Shown: positions 24,790-36,719 of the stretch, piece by piece | Position numbering within the stretch: position 1 is the stretch's first letter | Layout of the letters: each line of letters opens with the position of its first letter | Origin: Homarus americanus | Taxonomy: Eukaryota > Arthropoda > Malacostraca > Decapoda > Nephropidae | Assembly (NCBI RefSeq): GCF_018991925.1 | Contig: NW_024725521.1 | Coordinates: 1,178,001-1,242,000, forward strand | Reading direction: 5' to 3' | Length of the DNA: 64,000 nt | Program-made: the position numbers and the translations under genes | The notes under the pieces: model-generated | Databases searched by the model: none | What the model was told of the DNA's origin: nothing | What the model saw: the letters and a program-made list of their open reading frames with translations, nothing else

Positions 24790-25680
24790 TTAGGCACCTG
24801 ATATATACTATACATTTATCTCAAGGAAATATTTTGTAACATTTAGTATCATCTGGAATAGTGCAATAGCATGGGGTTAATAAGAACATCACATAATGTT
24901 ACCACGGTTATCACTTCAATATTTATTCATTTTATTTATATATTATTTTTTTTTATTTACTGTACCTTATAATAATCTCGGAGGTAAACTTCACCACGAT
25001 TTAATCTCCTACCTATAGCCTTGCTTTGTTCATTAATATTCTTTAAATAATTATTTATCCATTTAGGGTTATTGTTGTTTGATCTGAGTTTTCTGTATGG
25101 TATGTTCTGCCGCTGTGCATTAAGTAACTCATTCCGCAATTAAATTGTTTTGGTACTCATCAACCTCATATCTCATGGTCAGGTCACGTCTGGTAACGCA
25201 CACACACACACACACATACTGTATTTAAACGGTGTTAACAGTACAGGTGACCAATAAGCGCGGCACAGCGTCATGCCCACTGACCATAACAGCTGGTGGT
25301 GACTCAGGGTGTTAGTGGCAGCTTCTGTAAAAACTTGATTCCGTACAAATATTTTTCATCATTATATTTGTCAATTTCTATACTGACAAATCTTTCTTAT
25401 GTGTGTGTATGTGTGTCAATAATTGTCTTGTCATAAACTGCAACGTGGAGTGAAGTTTTATCGGTGTAAAGAAACCTTCGTAAGTATCTAGAATGACTCC
25501 ACTTATTTGATCATTTGTTTTTGTAGTGACCTATTGTATATAAATTGTCTACAAATTCTGGAGAAAATTGGTAATTAAATCCGCTGTAATATTCTAGACA
25601 TTTACCGAAATTTTATGTATATTTTTTGCCTTCATTATTATCAAACACACCGTCACTAATGTTGTTCTTGGAATCTTACA
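24790..25680. other. End of intron 1, no gene seen
   Basis: AT-rich with a short (CA)n run at 25199-25216. The last bases before exon 2 (GTTCTTGGAATCTTACAG) form its 3' splice site. Confidence 0.5.
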
Positions 25681-25681
25681 G

Positions 25682-25859
25682 CTAAGCACACCGTCCTTCG
25701 GCTCCAGTCGGTATGGGTCAAGTAGCAGCACCAGTGCCTCCGCCGTGCCCACAGTGTCGTACCGCGCGGCGCTCACCAGAGATCTGTCAGCCTCCCAGGA
25801 CCGTCTGGCAGCGGGATATGGCTCAGATGTCAACAAAAGCGGCTATGGTTCTGGGTCAG
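25682..25859 (+). CDS. Exon 2: Ser/Tyr/Gly-rich segment of the long protein
   Basis: Acceptor TCTTACAG ends at 25681 and donor G|GTGAGG follows 25859. The exon opens in phase 0, matching exon 1's donor, and closes in phase 1, matching exon 3. It encodes residues 250-308 plus one base: LSTPSFGSSRYGSSSSTS, RAALTRDLSASQDRLAAGYG and SGYGSGSG. The SRYGS/SGYGSG style continues seamlessly into exon 3, which is good evidence that the two belong together. This is low-complexity, probably disordered sequence with likely phosphorylation sites; no fold is recognised. The weakest link is to exon 1 because of the 24-kb intron; another upstream start is possible. Confidence 0.82.
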
Positions 25860-25861
25860 GT

Positions 25862-26627
25862 GAGGCACTGATAGATAGACAGATTGGTTCTTGTTTATAT
25901 TGTCTATTAATAATATACTGCATTTCATCATTGATTGCTTGTGTACTAATGTTTGCTTTCAGTTAAGAAATAACAATATTTTTTAGTTAATTTTAATACA
26001 GATCTTGAGAAAATTAAGCACATTTCACTTCATAATAATAATATTTACTCATCTTTTTATTTACTTTGTGTCAGATGATGTGAGCTTGTTATGTTTACAT
26101 TAAATGATGAACTATTAATTATTTTCCATTATTCTTGTTTCTGGATGAAAGAAATATTATCTAAATTAACATTAACAAACAATACATATTATTTCCTCGT
26201 AGCCTCTTACATACTGTCCTTAAGCACTTCTTAAAGTGTTTAACTGTTTAATTAACATTCCTCTTATGCCTTAAAATGTATAACGTAAGAGTAAAATATA
26301 ATTTAAATGCATTTAAATATTTACAGTATGGCAAAGTATAAATTAAATTGTATATAAGTATTTTTTATATGTTGATAATGAGATCAAGGTAAAACTCTGC
26401 GTTGAAATAAGATACTTAAGTAAAATAAGACAAATAAGATTTTATTACATTTATTCAGCCTCGTATGGTATTTTACTCGCCTTACTGACCTGACTGATAA
26501 AGGTTCTGTTGGGGTGTATGTTTTCCAGTGCAGCTCATCACAGCCAGTGACTTTATTAACTCCCTATTTTTCATATTAGTTGTATTTGATTTACGATAAA
26601 ACGGTTTAAAGTTAAGAAAATCATAGA

Positions 26628-26688
<61 letters not shown>

Positions 26689-26873
26689 CCGAGAGGATCG
26701 CGTGTCGTAACGGGTGAGAAAATATAGTGGATTTTCTTGAATGACTGGCGGCTTCGTTACTCTGGAGTCTCCATGTTGACACGATAAGATTAAACACACG
26801 GTAACATAATACTGTTTACGTAGGATAAAGATATAAGTGAAGGATTTAACAAACTGTGATATATCTTGATGTG

Positions 26874-26915
<42 letters not shown>

Positions 26916-27333
26916 GAAAAAAAATAGTTCCATCGCGTCCACAGGAATGATAAAGCCATCGTCTGTGTCCGTCTGTTTATTTTCTGTCTGCTGTATAGGA
27001 GGGAGGATCCACCAGGGTTATGACATTCACATTAGGTATGAATGTCTGACGGAGGCGAATGTCACTTGAAGTCGTTATTACTCCATATGGTTAGCTGGGT
27101 GCTGTAGTGCGTGTAATGTGTGTTTTTTAACAGATGTTTTGTTAAGGTGTAGAGATGGTCCCGTACACCTGCTGGTGGAGCTAGAAACCTTTGCATTTTA
27201 ATTAAGATAAACACAAGTAAAATTTTAAGAGGAACGTGAACTAACAACATAACTGGTGACTCAGCTAAAATATATTAAACACTGTCGAATGTAAACTTTC
27301 CGGTGATGTTTATAACTTTAAATTAAGCTGTAA
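25862..27333. other. Intron 2, AT-rich, with (GT)n and (CT)n runs
   Basis: Only simple repeats stand out: a (GT)n run at about 26633-26682 and a (CT)n run at about 26876-26914. No gene is seen. Confidence 0.6.
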
Positions 27334-28173
27334 TAAAAGAGATCCGACACAAAAAAGGAGACTGATGCTGTAACTTTTTATTTACCAAATCAAGAAAATC
27401 AGCTGTGATCGCCTTAAAAGTAGTTCCCTTCTGAGTTGACACCCAGCTGCATACGATGGTGCCACATTTGAAAGCAATTTCACAGGCTGTTGAGGAGCTC
27501 CGTCGTTTTTGCTTTCACCTCTTCTACCGACAAAAAATTGGTTCCTTTGAGCATGGACTTGATCTTTGGGAAGAGGTAGAAGTCGCAGGGAGCCAGGTCT
27601 GACGAATAGGGTGGGTGCTCAAGCACAGTGATGTTTTAATTGGCTAAAAACTGCTTCACAGACAAAGCGTTGTGGTCTGGCGCGTTGTTCAGCTGACAGC
27701 ATTTTTGCACAAACCTTTGTCATGTTCAATTCTTCCGTTAGAATGCGTCGAGCACTTTCCCTGTCTAAATTAACTGCTGTGCGTGGACGGCCTGGGCGGT
27801 CATCATCTTTCACGGTTTCTCTGCCTTCCGAAAATCGTTTGTGCCATTCAAAAACGCGTGCAAGAGACATGCAATCTTCACTGTAAGCCTCAGTCAATAA
27901 CTGAAAAGTTTCCGTCGCGGATTTCTTAAGTTTAACGAGAAACTTGATGCTAACTCGTTGCTCAGTTTTGCAGTCCTACATTTTCTGACCGAGCGAAGAA
28001 CACGTCTATACTTCAACACGCGTCCACTTATACTGAGTGAAGTGATCGAGTTGAGCCTTGTCACACTGTGACAGGCTAGAACATGTTCAATAACTGTCTG
28101 TTTGTCCCTCCCCTCCCACTCTTGGTTCCCGATTTATAGGGTCAGTCTCGTTATTTTTGTGTCGGACCTCGTA
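27334..28173 (-). mobile_element. Deleted mariner element with TIRs
   Basis: The left end GATCCGACACAAAAAAGGAG and the complement of the right end GGTCCGACACAAAAATAACG start matching TIRs of about 28 bases, continuing into GAGACTGA. TA dinucleotides lie outside both. The element is about 0.84 kb against about 1.3 kb for an intact mariner, because the middle of the transposase gene is missing. Confidence 0.9.
27400..27897 (-). pseudogene. mariner transposase, internally deleted
   Basis: The N-terminal part reads ARVFEWHKRFSEGRETVKDD then RPGRPRTAVN, the typical mariner helix-turn-helix/linker boundary. After a deletion and frameshift the C-terminal part follows: VLEHPPYSSDLAPCDFYLFP and KIKSMLKGTNFLSVEEVK, the conserved segment with the last catalytic aspartate region. 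The first two catalytic carboxylate regions (around the usual HDNA motif) are gone, and a stop interrupts the tail. It is non-functional. Confidence 0.9.
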
Positions 28174-28179
28174 AATCAT

Positions 28180-28745
28180 CAGCTGATAAACATAAGATAA
28201 AACATCAGCTGACATAAATACCTATAAAAGCTTAATAACTAAGGAATAATTGAAGCGGCGAAGTTAAAACCGTGGGGAACATATACCAGGGTGTGGGTGG
28301 GAAGGCCAGTCACCCATGCTCTTGTCTAAGGATGCCCACTGTCCCGCCCACTCTCTCACCCACTCTCTGGAGGACTTGTTCCCGCCCTCCTACTCCCCGA
28401 CGGCAGATACGGACGCCCATAAAGAACCCACACACCTCCTCCTCCTCCCGCCTAGTCTCAGAAAGCACCCACCGACTATCTCCCTCATGTAAACACCCCC
28501 CCACGTCAGTATACAATCATATCCCTCCACTCCCACCTACTGTATTCTCTCACTCCCGCGTAAGTCTCTCTACCTGCCGGGGATTATCCGTCCTTGTGTT
28601 CAGGTACAAATAAATGGACTTTGTAATTGAAGTTTGTAAACACCCGTGGGCGTTAATGGGTTATATAATATAAGGCTTCTGTATAGGAGGACATAATATA
28701 CTAATTAACCTAGTATATAAATTATCTTTTTATGTATATAGGCTC
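28180..28745. other. Intron 2, no gene called
   Basis: A Pro/Ser/Thr-rich 113-codon open frame at 28272-28613 has no domain, and no splice-phase partner was found. It is treated as chance. Confidence 0.35.
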
Positions 28746-28749
28746 TGTG

Positions 28750-28816
28750 TAGTGAAACCCTCCATATAACGGACTTCTCTTTCCGTATAATCCGTTAACG
28801 TGGAGGTTTCACATTA
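28750..28816. mobile_element. Tiny pogo/Tigger-like palindromic MITE
   Basis: TA-GTGAAACCCTCCATATAACG pairs with CGTTAACGTGGAGGTTTCAC over about 20 bases around a short centre. It has the same terminus type as the element at 8.2 kb but is only about 65 bp. Confidence 0.75.
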
Positions 28817-28914
28817 AACGGTTCCTGTTGTGTTTTAAAGTGACAGTCAAGGTAGCATTCGGGAGATGAGGGATAGTTTGAGGTGTGTTAGGAGAGTCAG
28901 GCTAGGCCCTCCTT

Positions 28915-29300
28915 GTTGGATAGTAAGGATAGCTTAGTAGACAGACAGATAAGAGACCCAGACAGAGAGATAAGGATATAGACAGACACATATAAGATGG
29001 ACAAACAGACAGAGAGACGTAAGATGATAGACAGATAAGAAAATAGAGACAGACAAACAGATAAGAAGATGGACAGAGATACAGACAGACATAAGACAGA
29101 TAAGATAGAGGTACAGACAGTCACCAGACAGACAAATAAGAAGGTAGACAGGTACAGACAGTTAAGATAGACAAAGACAACAGACAGACATAAGATAGAC
29201 AGATAGATAAGATAAGCAGAGACTCCGACAGACAGACATAAGATAAACAGAGCCAGACGGACAGATAAGATAGACAGAGACTCCGACAGATAGTGTTAAC
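28915..29300. repeat. (GACA)/(GATA)-type simple-repeat region next to exon 3
   Basis: Irregular mixture of GACAGACA, GATAAGA and AGATAGAC words over almost 400 bases, ending about 30 bases upstream of exon 3. A near-repeat unit of about 60 bases (ACAGAGACTCCGACAGA...) is visible from 29160 to 29300. Confidence 0.85.
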
Positions 29301-29328
29301 TGTGTCTCACTAGTGATACATGTTGCAG

Positions 29329-32300
29329 GAGGCGGCAACTACGGATCGCGGTACACGGGTGACAGCAAGACGTCGGCCGTGGCGTCTCTCTCCTCCAAGT
29401 TCGGTGATACGAAGCCTTCATCCCCCAGCCCTCGGGTCAGGCCCACCTCCCTCGCCACCACCACCAACAACAACGCTGCCATCAACGCCACCACCGCCCC
29501 CGCCACCGCCTCCTCCACCGCCTCCCTCAGTAACACCCTCTCTCCCTCTACCACTCTTTCCGGCAGTAGACTCTCCAGGGACTCCTCCCGCACTGAGAGC
29601 GGCGGCAGATCCCCCGGGGGAGCGGCCTACACCTCGCGTCTCACCAGTGGTACAAACTTCGATCGATCAGGCTATACCTCGGATGCGAAGTCGGGCTATG
29701 GATCTGATCTCAACAGATCCGGGTACGGGTCCGGATATGGTTCTGGGTCTGGCAACTATACGAGTCGATATAGTTATAGCCGTAGCAACAGCTATATGAA
29801 GGACACCGAGCCCACTAGTAAAGGCAGCTACAAGCCGACCTACAGCAGAGAGAACAGCTACCTGGGCAGCGACACAGGAAGCGGGTCTGGTTGGCGGAGT
29901 CGTGTGTACGGTAGTGATGCTGACGCCTCCACCACCAGGACCCGCGGCAGCCTCAACAACTCGTCTGAACAGATCCCCAAGTCCAGTGCCAAACAGGAGG
30001 CGGAGGCGGTCAAACCAGCCTTCAAAGACGCTATTGATAAACTGACCAAAGCTTCCCAAGACGAGAAGAAAGACGGCAAGAATATTGAAGTTTTGTCTCC
30101 GAATGCGATAAGAGTGTTACCTGTCTTCAGTCCAGATGACCTTAACTTGAAGAATAAGGCTCCGGCTGACTTCAGTTCCGCGGCTGAGAGCTCAGATGAT
30201 GAAGACCAAAAGAAGACAGACAGTCGAGAGACAACGAAGACACAAGGCCCCGTAACTTCTACTTCGACAACTGCCGCCGCTTCCACCTCGAGCACGACAA
30301 CATCAAGACCTCTCCGGCACCTCGCGGCCGTACCTTCCCTGCCCACAAAGCCGACGAATACAGTAAGTAGCGGTTTAGCCACACCTCCATCATTCAAACT
30401 CTCCTCAAGATACGCCACATCTACAACGGAGAGTCTCCCTGTCTCTACCACACCCTCAAAATGGCTGAGAGACAAGGAGGAAGATACAACCACCACACGC
30501 ACTAGGGGGAACCTCAGTGTTGGTGATAAAAGTCCCAAATCTACGTCACCACTACCACCTCGCTCACCAGTTCTCAGCCCCAACAAGACCACTTCCATAT
30601 CACCAACTGTTGAGAAGAAGAGCGAGATGGGGATTGCCAACAAGGACTGTAGGAAGTCCGTCTTGAACATGGACATCAGCCCCAATGACTCTGATGCAAT
30701 GAGAAAGCAACAAGAAGAGAAGAGAGAGGAACTGAGGAGACTGAGAAGACAAAGAGGAAATGATGATGATAAAGGAAGTCAGAGGCCGCCGACGGGAAGC
30801 ATCAGGACCAGACCAGGACCCAAGGTTGAGGAGGCTGGTCGACAGCGATCAAGAGGGTCAGGATCAGACCTGTCTAAGACGTCGTCACAGACAAAGGTTG
30901 TGGAGGAGGAGGAGGAGGAATCAAGTAGTGAGGAGGAAGACAAACAAGACAAGCCTCCAGTAGCACCAGTGGAGAAGACATCGTCCAAGACGAAAGTGGT
31001 AGAGAGAAAACATTCCAAAGGGAAGGCAGACGCGATGCGGCGCAGTGGATCCATGCGTCGCTTCCGCCAGTCCTCCCAGACTAGCAAAACCTCCACGTCT
31101 GATTCATCCACGTCATCCAGTGATGAAGAAATTCCTGTCGTCACTGTCGTGCTCAAGTGCAGAAGACGACAGCTGTCACGAGATGATGCTCTCGGCTCAT
31201 CTGGGGATAACCAGAGTCGGCCGTCATCCCGCACATCCCCGCGGGTCGTCAAGAGAGGCTCCTCGGATAACATGGTAGACGGTAATCGCTCACGCAACAA
31301 TTCTTCGTCCAATCTAGCAGGACGAAGGTCACGAAACAGCTCTCAGGTCATGGTGGAATCTGGCTCTCGTAATAGCTCGTCCTCAAACTTGGCCAGGTCC
31401 CGCTCGGGGAACAACTCCCGCTCTAGCATCGGTGAGGTTGAGAAGTCGAAAAGCAACTCACGATCCAGCATCCTCGGGGACAAGAAGCTGTCACTTGGTC
31501 CGGACATTGACATTGGTGAGAACAGACGTGGCTCCTCCAGCAAGATCCAGGTGTCCAGAAACAAGAGTAACCATAGCAGTAGTAATCTTTCCAAGACCAA
31601 GTCTGGTGACAGGCTGAGACAGTCTGGCAGCAATATACACAGAACCAAAGATAAAAAGACAGCTGAAAAATCCAGCTCCAGTGACTCTGAGTCTTCAGAC
31701 ACTTCCGACGACTCGAGTGAGAGCGCTGGTGAAGAGGGACAGTTCTTCTCTCTCACCAAGTCACGGTCAATGAAGAAGTCCAGATCTTCTTTAAAGTTCC
31801 CAGTAAGTGTTAGTGATGATAAGCCGAGGCTAGAAGAGCTTGGGGCCAGGACCAGCCCAGACGGGAAAGAGCATGTCTCCAGGACCAACTCTGATGCCAA
31901 CATAAGGGTCACCTCACCATACGATAATGTAGAAGACAAAAATGAAGATGACGAAGACTTGCAGCCATTCTACTGGCCAGTTGACAGCTCTGCCTCGAAA
32001 GATGACCTCACAGTACTGTACAAAAAGTCCGAAAAGTTTGCAGCATCCAATAAATCCGTTTCAGAGATGGGCACTTTTGAGTGGTCCACTGACAGTCCAC
32101 CACCTAACAGAGCCCATCTGCTCAACAGGTACGAGGATAACGACGCCACACACACCAGTGTCAGCAGAAGCAGCTCCAAGGGCAACATAAACAAGAGTAA
32201 TTCACTTGAATGGCCTTCAGGCAGCCCAGAACTCTCGAACAAGAAAATGGATGAAACTGTAGCCTCTGTAAGTGACGAGGGCGCCTTCGAGTGGCCTTCT

Positions 32301-33039
32301 GGCAGCCCAGAGTTACACCTCGCGAAGAAAGCAGCTAAGGAAGAATTTGAAGGTTTCACTTGGCCCTCAGGAAGTCCCGAGTTACACCTCCACAGAAAAG
32401 CGCTCGAGGCAGAAAAGGAAGACGATCAAGATGAAGGAAATGCGTTCTTGTGGCCAGAAGGAAGCCCAGAGACGCCGAGACGAACAGTAGATCGGAACGC
32501 CTACGAGAGCGAGACAGAGACGGAACTACTGTGGTCAGATGAGAACGGTGACGCCTCCAGGTCACAGATGCCTCAAGTGGCCGAAGAAACGGAGGAGGAA
32601 GAGTACAACTTCGAGTGGCCGAGTAGTCCCGAGCTCTCCCGTAAGAAACCTGCCACCTACGGCTACTCGGACGCTTACGATACCCAGGCCGAGACAGAGG
32701 AGGGTTTCGACTGGCCCAGCAGCCCTGATATGCCGAGGATGAAGAATCCCAAGTTCATCAGCTTCACCGAGGACATTGACACCCTGTTGAGTAACGGCGT
32801 CGAAGACAACTTTGACGAGATGGAAAAGCTGATGGGGTACTCGCCGCCTCCTGTGAACGAAGTGGAAACTGAGGAGGAGAGAAAAACAGTCGGCGAGGAC
32901 GTTAAGGAAAAGGGAAGTGAGAAGGAAGAGAAAGAGGTGGTTGAAGAGGAAGTAGAAGAAAATGCCCAACAAGAACCAGAGGAGGAGAAGAAAGAATCCC
33001 TGAAAATTCGAGCCAGAAGGAACTTGTCTCTCTTCATTG
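29329..33039 (+). CDS. Exon 3: giant exon of the long protein (about 1,237 codons)
   Basis: A 3,711-base open exon between acceptor TGTTGCAG and donor G|GTGAGT, phase 1 at both ends. Composition is strongly protein-like but low in order. It starts with Gly/Ser/Tyr repeats (SGYGSGYGSGSG), then Ser/Thr/Pro-rich linker (residues ~380-760). A charged helix (EEKREELRRLRRQRGND) follows at about 30716-30760, then acidic/Ser clusters. A basic-Ser repeat block lies at about 31280-31630 (RSRNNSSSNLAGRRS, SRNSSSSNLARSRS, RNKSNHSSSNLSK). Nine Trp motifs of WPSGSPEL type lie between 31974 and 32714, spaced 23-43 codons. It ends in FISFTEDIDTLLSNG and a Glu-rich coil. No catalytic domain is visible. Function is unknown; a cytoskeletal scaffold or long N-terminal extension of FHOD is my inference from composition and position. 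Confidence 0.92.
31965..32755 (+). other. Nine-copy Trp repeat region (WPSGSPE-like) within exon 3
   Basis: Trp codons at about 31974, 32082, 32211, 32292, 32361, 32451, 32532, 32616 and 32712 begin motifs WPVDSS, WSTDSPP, WPSGSPELS, WPSGSPELHLAKK, WPSGSPELHLHRK, WPEGSPETPRR, WSDENG, WPSSPELSRKK and WPSSPDMPRMK. Each has an acidic/aromatic lead (often F-E/D/T-W) and a basic tail. The Ser-Pro step is a possible proline-directed phosphosite. It looks like a multivalent short linear motif array. Confidence 0.85.
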
Positions 33040-33204
33040 GTGAGTCACTTTGTTTCTTCTCCTGTAATAACCTGAGATGACATTTAATGCTGACTGAACT
33101 GACCTGGTATATGTCATTAAAACATACGGTACAGTAAGATAGACGAGAATTAACTGTGACACGTTTTAAAATTATGTCAAATTCTGCCATTATCATACAC
33201 TATA

Positions 33205-33412
33205 CATCATACACAACAGTCATACGCAACACACTATACATACCACACAACACACTATACATACTACACAACACACTATACATACTACACAACACACTAT
33301 ACATACTACACAACACACTATACATACTACACAACACACTATACATACTACACAACACACTATACTTACCACACAACACACTATACATACCACACAACAC
33401 ACAATGGACGTA
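33205..33412. repeat. 21-bp minisatellite, about 10 units
   Basis: The unit CACACTATACATACTACACA plus A repeats every 21 bases in intron 3, about 165 bases after exon 3. Open frames on both strands here follow from the period being a multiple of three. Confidence 0.95.
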
Positions 33413-33461
33413 ACACACATTATTCATACTGGGATTGGTGCATGTCAAATGTCAATTATTA

Positions 33462-33486
33462 CACGCACACACACACACACACACAC
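33462..33486. repeat. (CA)n microsatellite
   Basis: Uninterrupted CA run. Confidence 0.95.
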
Positions 33487-33634
33487 CTTTCCATGTTTAT
33501 TTTTGACTTGTCAGGACTTAAATTGGTGAAATGTTAATAATAGTTTAAAGTAAAATGCTATAGATAGATAGATGGATAGATTAATTAATGGTGTCATAAT
33601 TACTGGACAGAAGATAGTAAATTCTCCCTTATTT

Positions 33635-33742
33635 AATCTAACCTAACCTAACGTAACCTTTCCAACCCAAACTTAACCGGACTTAAGCTCATCTAAACTA
33701 ACTTTATTATAACTAACCTAACTTAACCTAACCACACTGAGT
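33635..33742 (-). repeat. Degenerate interstitial TTAGG-type block (C-rich on +)
   Basis: CCTAACCTAACCTAACG followed by diverged CTAAC/TTAACC words. Confidence 0.7.
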
Positions 33743-33988
33743 CAGGAACATAGGCCAGGGTGTTAATGCAGTCTCTTAATTATGTTGGTATTGTCCTTTA
33801 ATTAGTTAAAAGAAAGCGTGTCAAACAGGTAAGCTAGAGTCATGATGTAATTATGACACCATTTTAGAGATTAGAATAGTAATATTTCAGCTAAATTCAG
33901 TCAGTCACTCATAGGTGTCCATTTTTTACCTTAAGATAATAATTGAACTTGGGAACCTTTAAGAATCCCGTCTCGTTCCGTGTTACAG

Positions 33989-34096
33989 GAAAACTGACCA
34001 ACATCGACGATATCCTAGGCACGGTACTCCAGCCTCTCACCTCCCCGGCTCCCGCCACCACCAGGCAGACGTCTGTGCCCAAATCAGAGGAAGATG
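33989..34096 (+). CDS. Exon 4 of the long protein (36 codons)
   Basis: Acceptor GTGTTACAG ends at 33988; donor G|GTGAGT follows 34096. It is phase 1 in and phase 1 out, so both joins stay in frame. It continues exon 3 as SLFI-GKLTNIDDILGTVLQP, then LTSPAPATTRQTSVPKSEED. The NIDDILGTVLQP stretch looks like a short amphipathic helix ahead of a Pro/Thr linker. No named domain. Confidence 0.87.
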
Positions 34097-34099
34097 GTG

Positions 34100-34850
34100 A
34101 GTTTGGGCTGACATTATTATTATCTGTTTTTTGAGGGGTTTATGCTTCCAAGAATTTGTAATGGATGTGTGTGTGTGTGTTGTACAATATAGTAGAAGAT
34201 ATACTCTCACTTGATACAACTCTCAATAACATATAAAAGTCTGTCTGTTGAAACACTTCCCAAGAAAGATTTCAACAATTTTGACTTCGATAATTCCGGG
34301 CAAAATTTTAAGAGGTTTATTTGTCATATTTACAATGGTTTGTTTTATATTAGAAGTTATAGCAAAGTTACAAACGTTTTATTCAGCTGTTTTATAATTG
34401 TAATGAGAGTTAAGGGATAATAACAACTGGTTCATATTATTAATACATTTCGGTTGATGTCTTTTAATATTTTTAATGATGGATAATGTAAAATGATTTG
34501 TTGTTTATTTTAGAGAAGTTTCATATATAAACCAGTTATTTTGAAGAGTTTGTTTATTGCATGTATTGTATATTATTGCCTATGTAAGGTAGCGCCTCAC
34601 TTCAGTAGAGAGTGAGAGACAGGAAGTAAGGTGTTGTATACGAGTAATGTTGGTTTAATTGTGGTAATAGGTCGCTCTCGCCGGAAAGTTGTGGTTGTTC
34701 CCGCCAAGGAAAAGTTGCGTAAGTAGAGCGTCGCTCCTGTGCTGCCTCCTGCCTGCGTGGGTCGGGAGTCTTGCCTCTTGTTTACAGTCATGAGCTGAAA
34801 CCACACACACTACTGTACAGACTTTCTTAACTTTCAGTGACATTTTTTTT
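34100..34850. other. Intron 4, no gene seen
   Basis: AT-rich. A CG-richer patch at 34670-34780 has no coding support. Confidence 0.5.
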
Positions 34851-34856
34851 ATGGTG

Positions 34857-35108
34857 TACAGTCAGTGTCTTAATGTATGTGACATGTTCCTGAAAATCTG
34901 TACGTAAACAGGATGTACAGTCACTCAAAAAACTATCTACTTAGGGGGGTCGATGAATTTCAGAATGAACATTGCGACTCCTGTTGTCTCGGTAGGGTTG
35001 TCAAAGTACTTCGTCCGTTGTGTCATATTTTTCAACATAATTTTGTATAGATAATTTTTTGAGTGACTATTCGTTAACTGAATGTACGTTAAGTGGACAC
35101 TGACTGTA
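34857..35108. mobile_element. Outer Tc1-type MITE, carrying another MITE inside it
   Basis: The left end TACAGTCAGTGTC and the complement of the right end TACAGTCAGTGTCCACTT define TIRs of at least 13 bases with TA ends. The element is interrupted at 34916-35070 by a second TIR element, so the outer one is older. Confidence 0.75.
34916..35070. mobile_element. Inner Tc1-type MITE, 155 bp
   Basis: The left end CAGTCACTCAAAAAACTATC and the complement of the right end AGTCACTCAAAAAATTATCT are TIRs of about 21 bases with TA at the left border. Interior is non-coding. It is nested in the MITE at 34857-35108. Confidence 0.85.
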
Positions 35109-35114
35109 CATGGA

Positions 35115-36415
35115 ACATTCAGTGCTGTGTTGAGGTGCCAGAGATGTGCATTTATAATTAAAGTTGATAATAGTGATAATTTGTAGACATGTTAGACCGC
35201 AGTGTAGGGGCCACTGGAGAGGCGTCTAGTGTACAGTATTAACGAAATGTATCTTAGTCTATAGTTACTTCATGGAGACTATCAATAATATCACCGTAAA
35301 AAAAGAGAGAATTAAATTGACCTTTAAGAAATTATATATAAATTCATGTTATTTAAGAATCTTTATTTTGTTATCACTATAGTCACGGTATCACCTTTTA
35401 TGGTTTACAAAACGAGAATTATATTTGTTTAAAATTTAGGGGAAAAGTGAGTCATTATGTTGACTAAATTATTGAGGATAACTTTATGGTTGTCAGCTCT
35501 GGTGCCTCGTATGATTGTACAGTACAGTAGTTGTTAATGATAACCAAGAAAATTACATCAACAATGAACGTAACAAACATGGCCGACTCCCAACCCTCGT
35601 AGTATGGGTTTTGACGACAAACTTACGCTATACAAACCCAGTTATCATCTTCACAGCTAAAATAATACTCTCGGCCAAGTTTTGCCGTAATGGTCGCTAA
35701 TATATGACTACAGCAGCCAGAGACGTGAGGCTACGACCGGTAACGGCAGAGTTACTACTGTACATCCGCTGTTATGACTAAACAGTTTTTTGAGGCGATT
35801 TACTTTGATTATTTGTATACTTCTAATATTACCACCTACACTTATGTCTGATATTTTGTGTAGCGAAGAGGTGTGGTCGCCTTAAAGCTCTTACTCTGAC
35901 GACAGTTCCAATGGCTTCATCTTACACCAATAGAAATCCTTAAATTTTAGAATATCATCATTATCTACCAATGGCAAAGGTTGTGAATCTTGACGTCAAT
36001 TATAGCTAATAAGACTAATACTTCAGCTGTGGTATGACGTCATCATCAGCCAGTAACAAAGCTCATACTAATTGTCATATTTACCATGAGAGTCATCTGG
36101 TGACCACTCATTATCCAGAATAAACCATAATAACCATATGATTGGTCCCTCGTAAGTGAAGCCTTAAGAATGTATCTGACTTGTTGATTCGAGCAGTCAG
36201 CGAAAATTATACTAATTCTAGCTTATTTTTCGTTTAAGCTTCACTCAACTGTCAGGAGTATTATCTTACCTTACGAGGACTATTTACGATACGAACCTTT
36301 ATGAATCGTAGTTAAGGCGGCTCGTATCTTCAGCTACACCAAATACAGTACATGTTATAACGTGTAGGTCTTCAAGGTGTTCACGCCGAGGTTAATGTTA
36401 CTGATAAACCTCGTC
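35115..36415. other. Intron 4, no gene seen
   Basis: AT-rich, unremarkable sequence with no arrays or transposon ends recognised. Confidence 0.5.
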
Positions 36416-36474
36416 ACGCTCTCTCTCTCTCTCTCTCTGAGGGTTGAGAACTGAATTATTGTTGAAAAATCTAA

Positions 36475-36655
36475 CCTCACCCCACCCCACCCCACCCCAC
36501 CCCCTCATCTCACCGGACCCAACCTCACTCAACTTACCCCACCCCACTCCGCCTCACGTCACCTCACCTCACCCACTCCACCCCACCCCTCCCCACCCCA
36601 CCCCACTCCCACCCCACCCCCACCCCACCCCACCCTCCACCCCCACCCCACCCCA
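36475..36655. repeat. (CCCCA)n-rich block
   Basis: Imperfect CACCC/CCCCA tandem words over about 180 bases, preceded by a short (CT)n run at 36419-36438. The strand is almost pure C/A. Confidence 0.9.
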
Positions 36656-36719
36656 AGCGAGAGACAATGTGACGAGGCGTGTGGTTATTAGCCCTTGTAT
36701 TGTTGTTTAATAAAACTTA

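Noticed and set aside
28272..28613. 113-codon Pro/Ser/Thr frame ahead of exon 3
   Set aside because: No acceptor/donor pair gives a phase match, and composition follows local C-richness.
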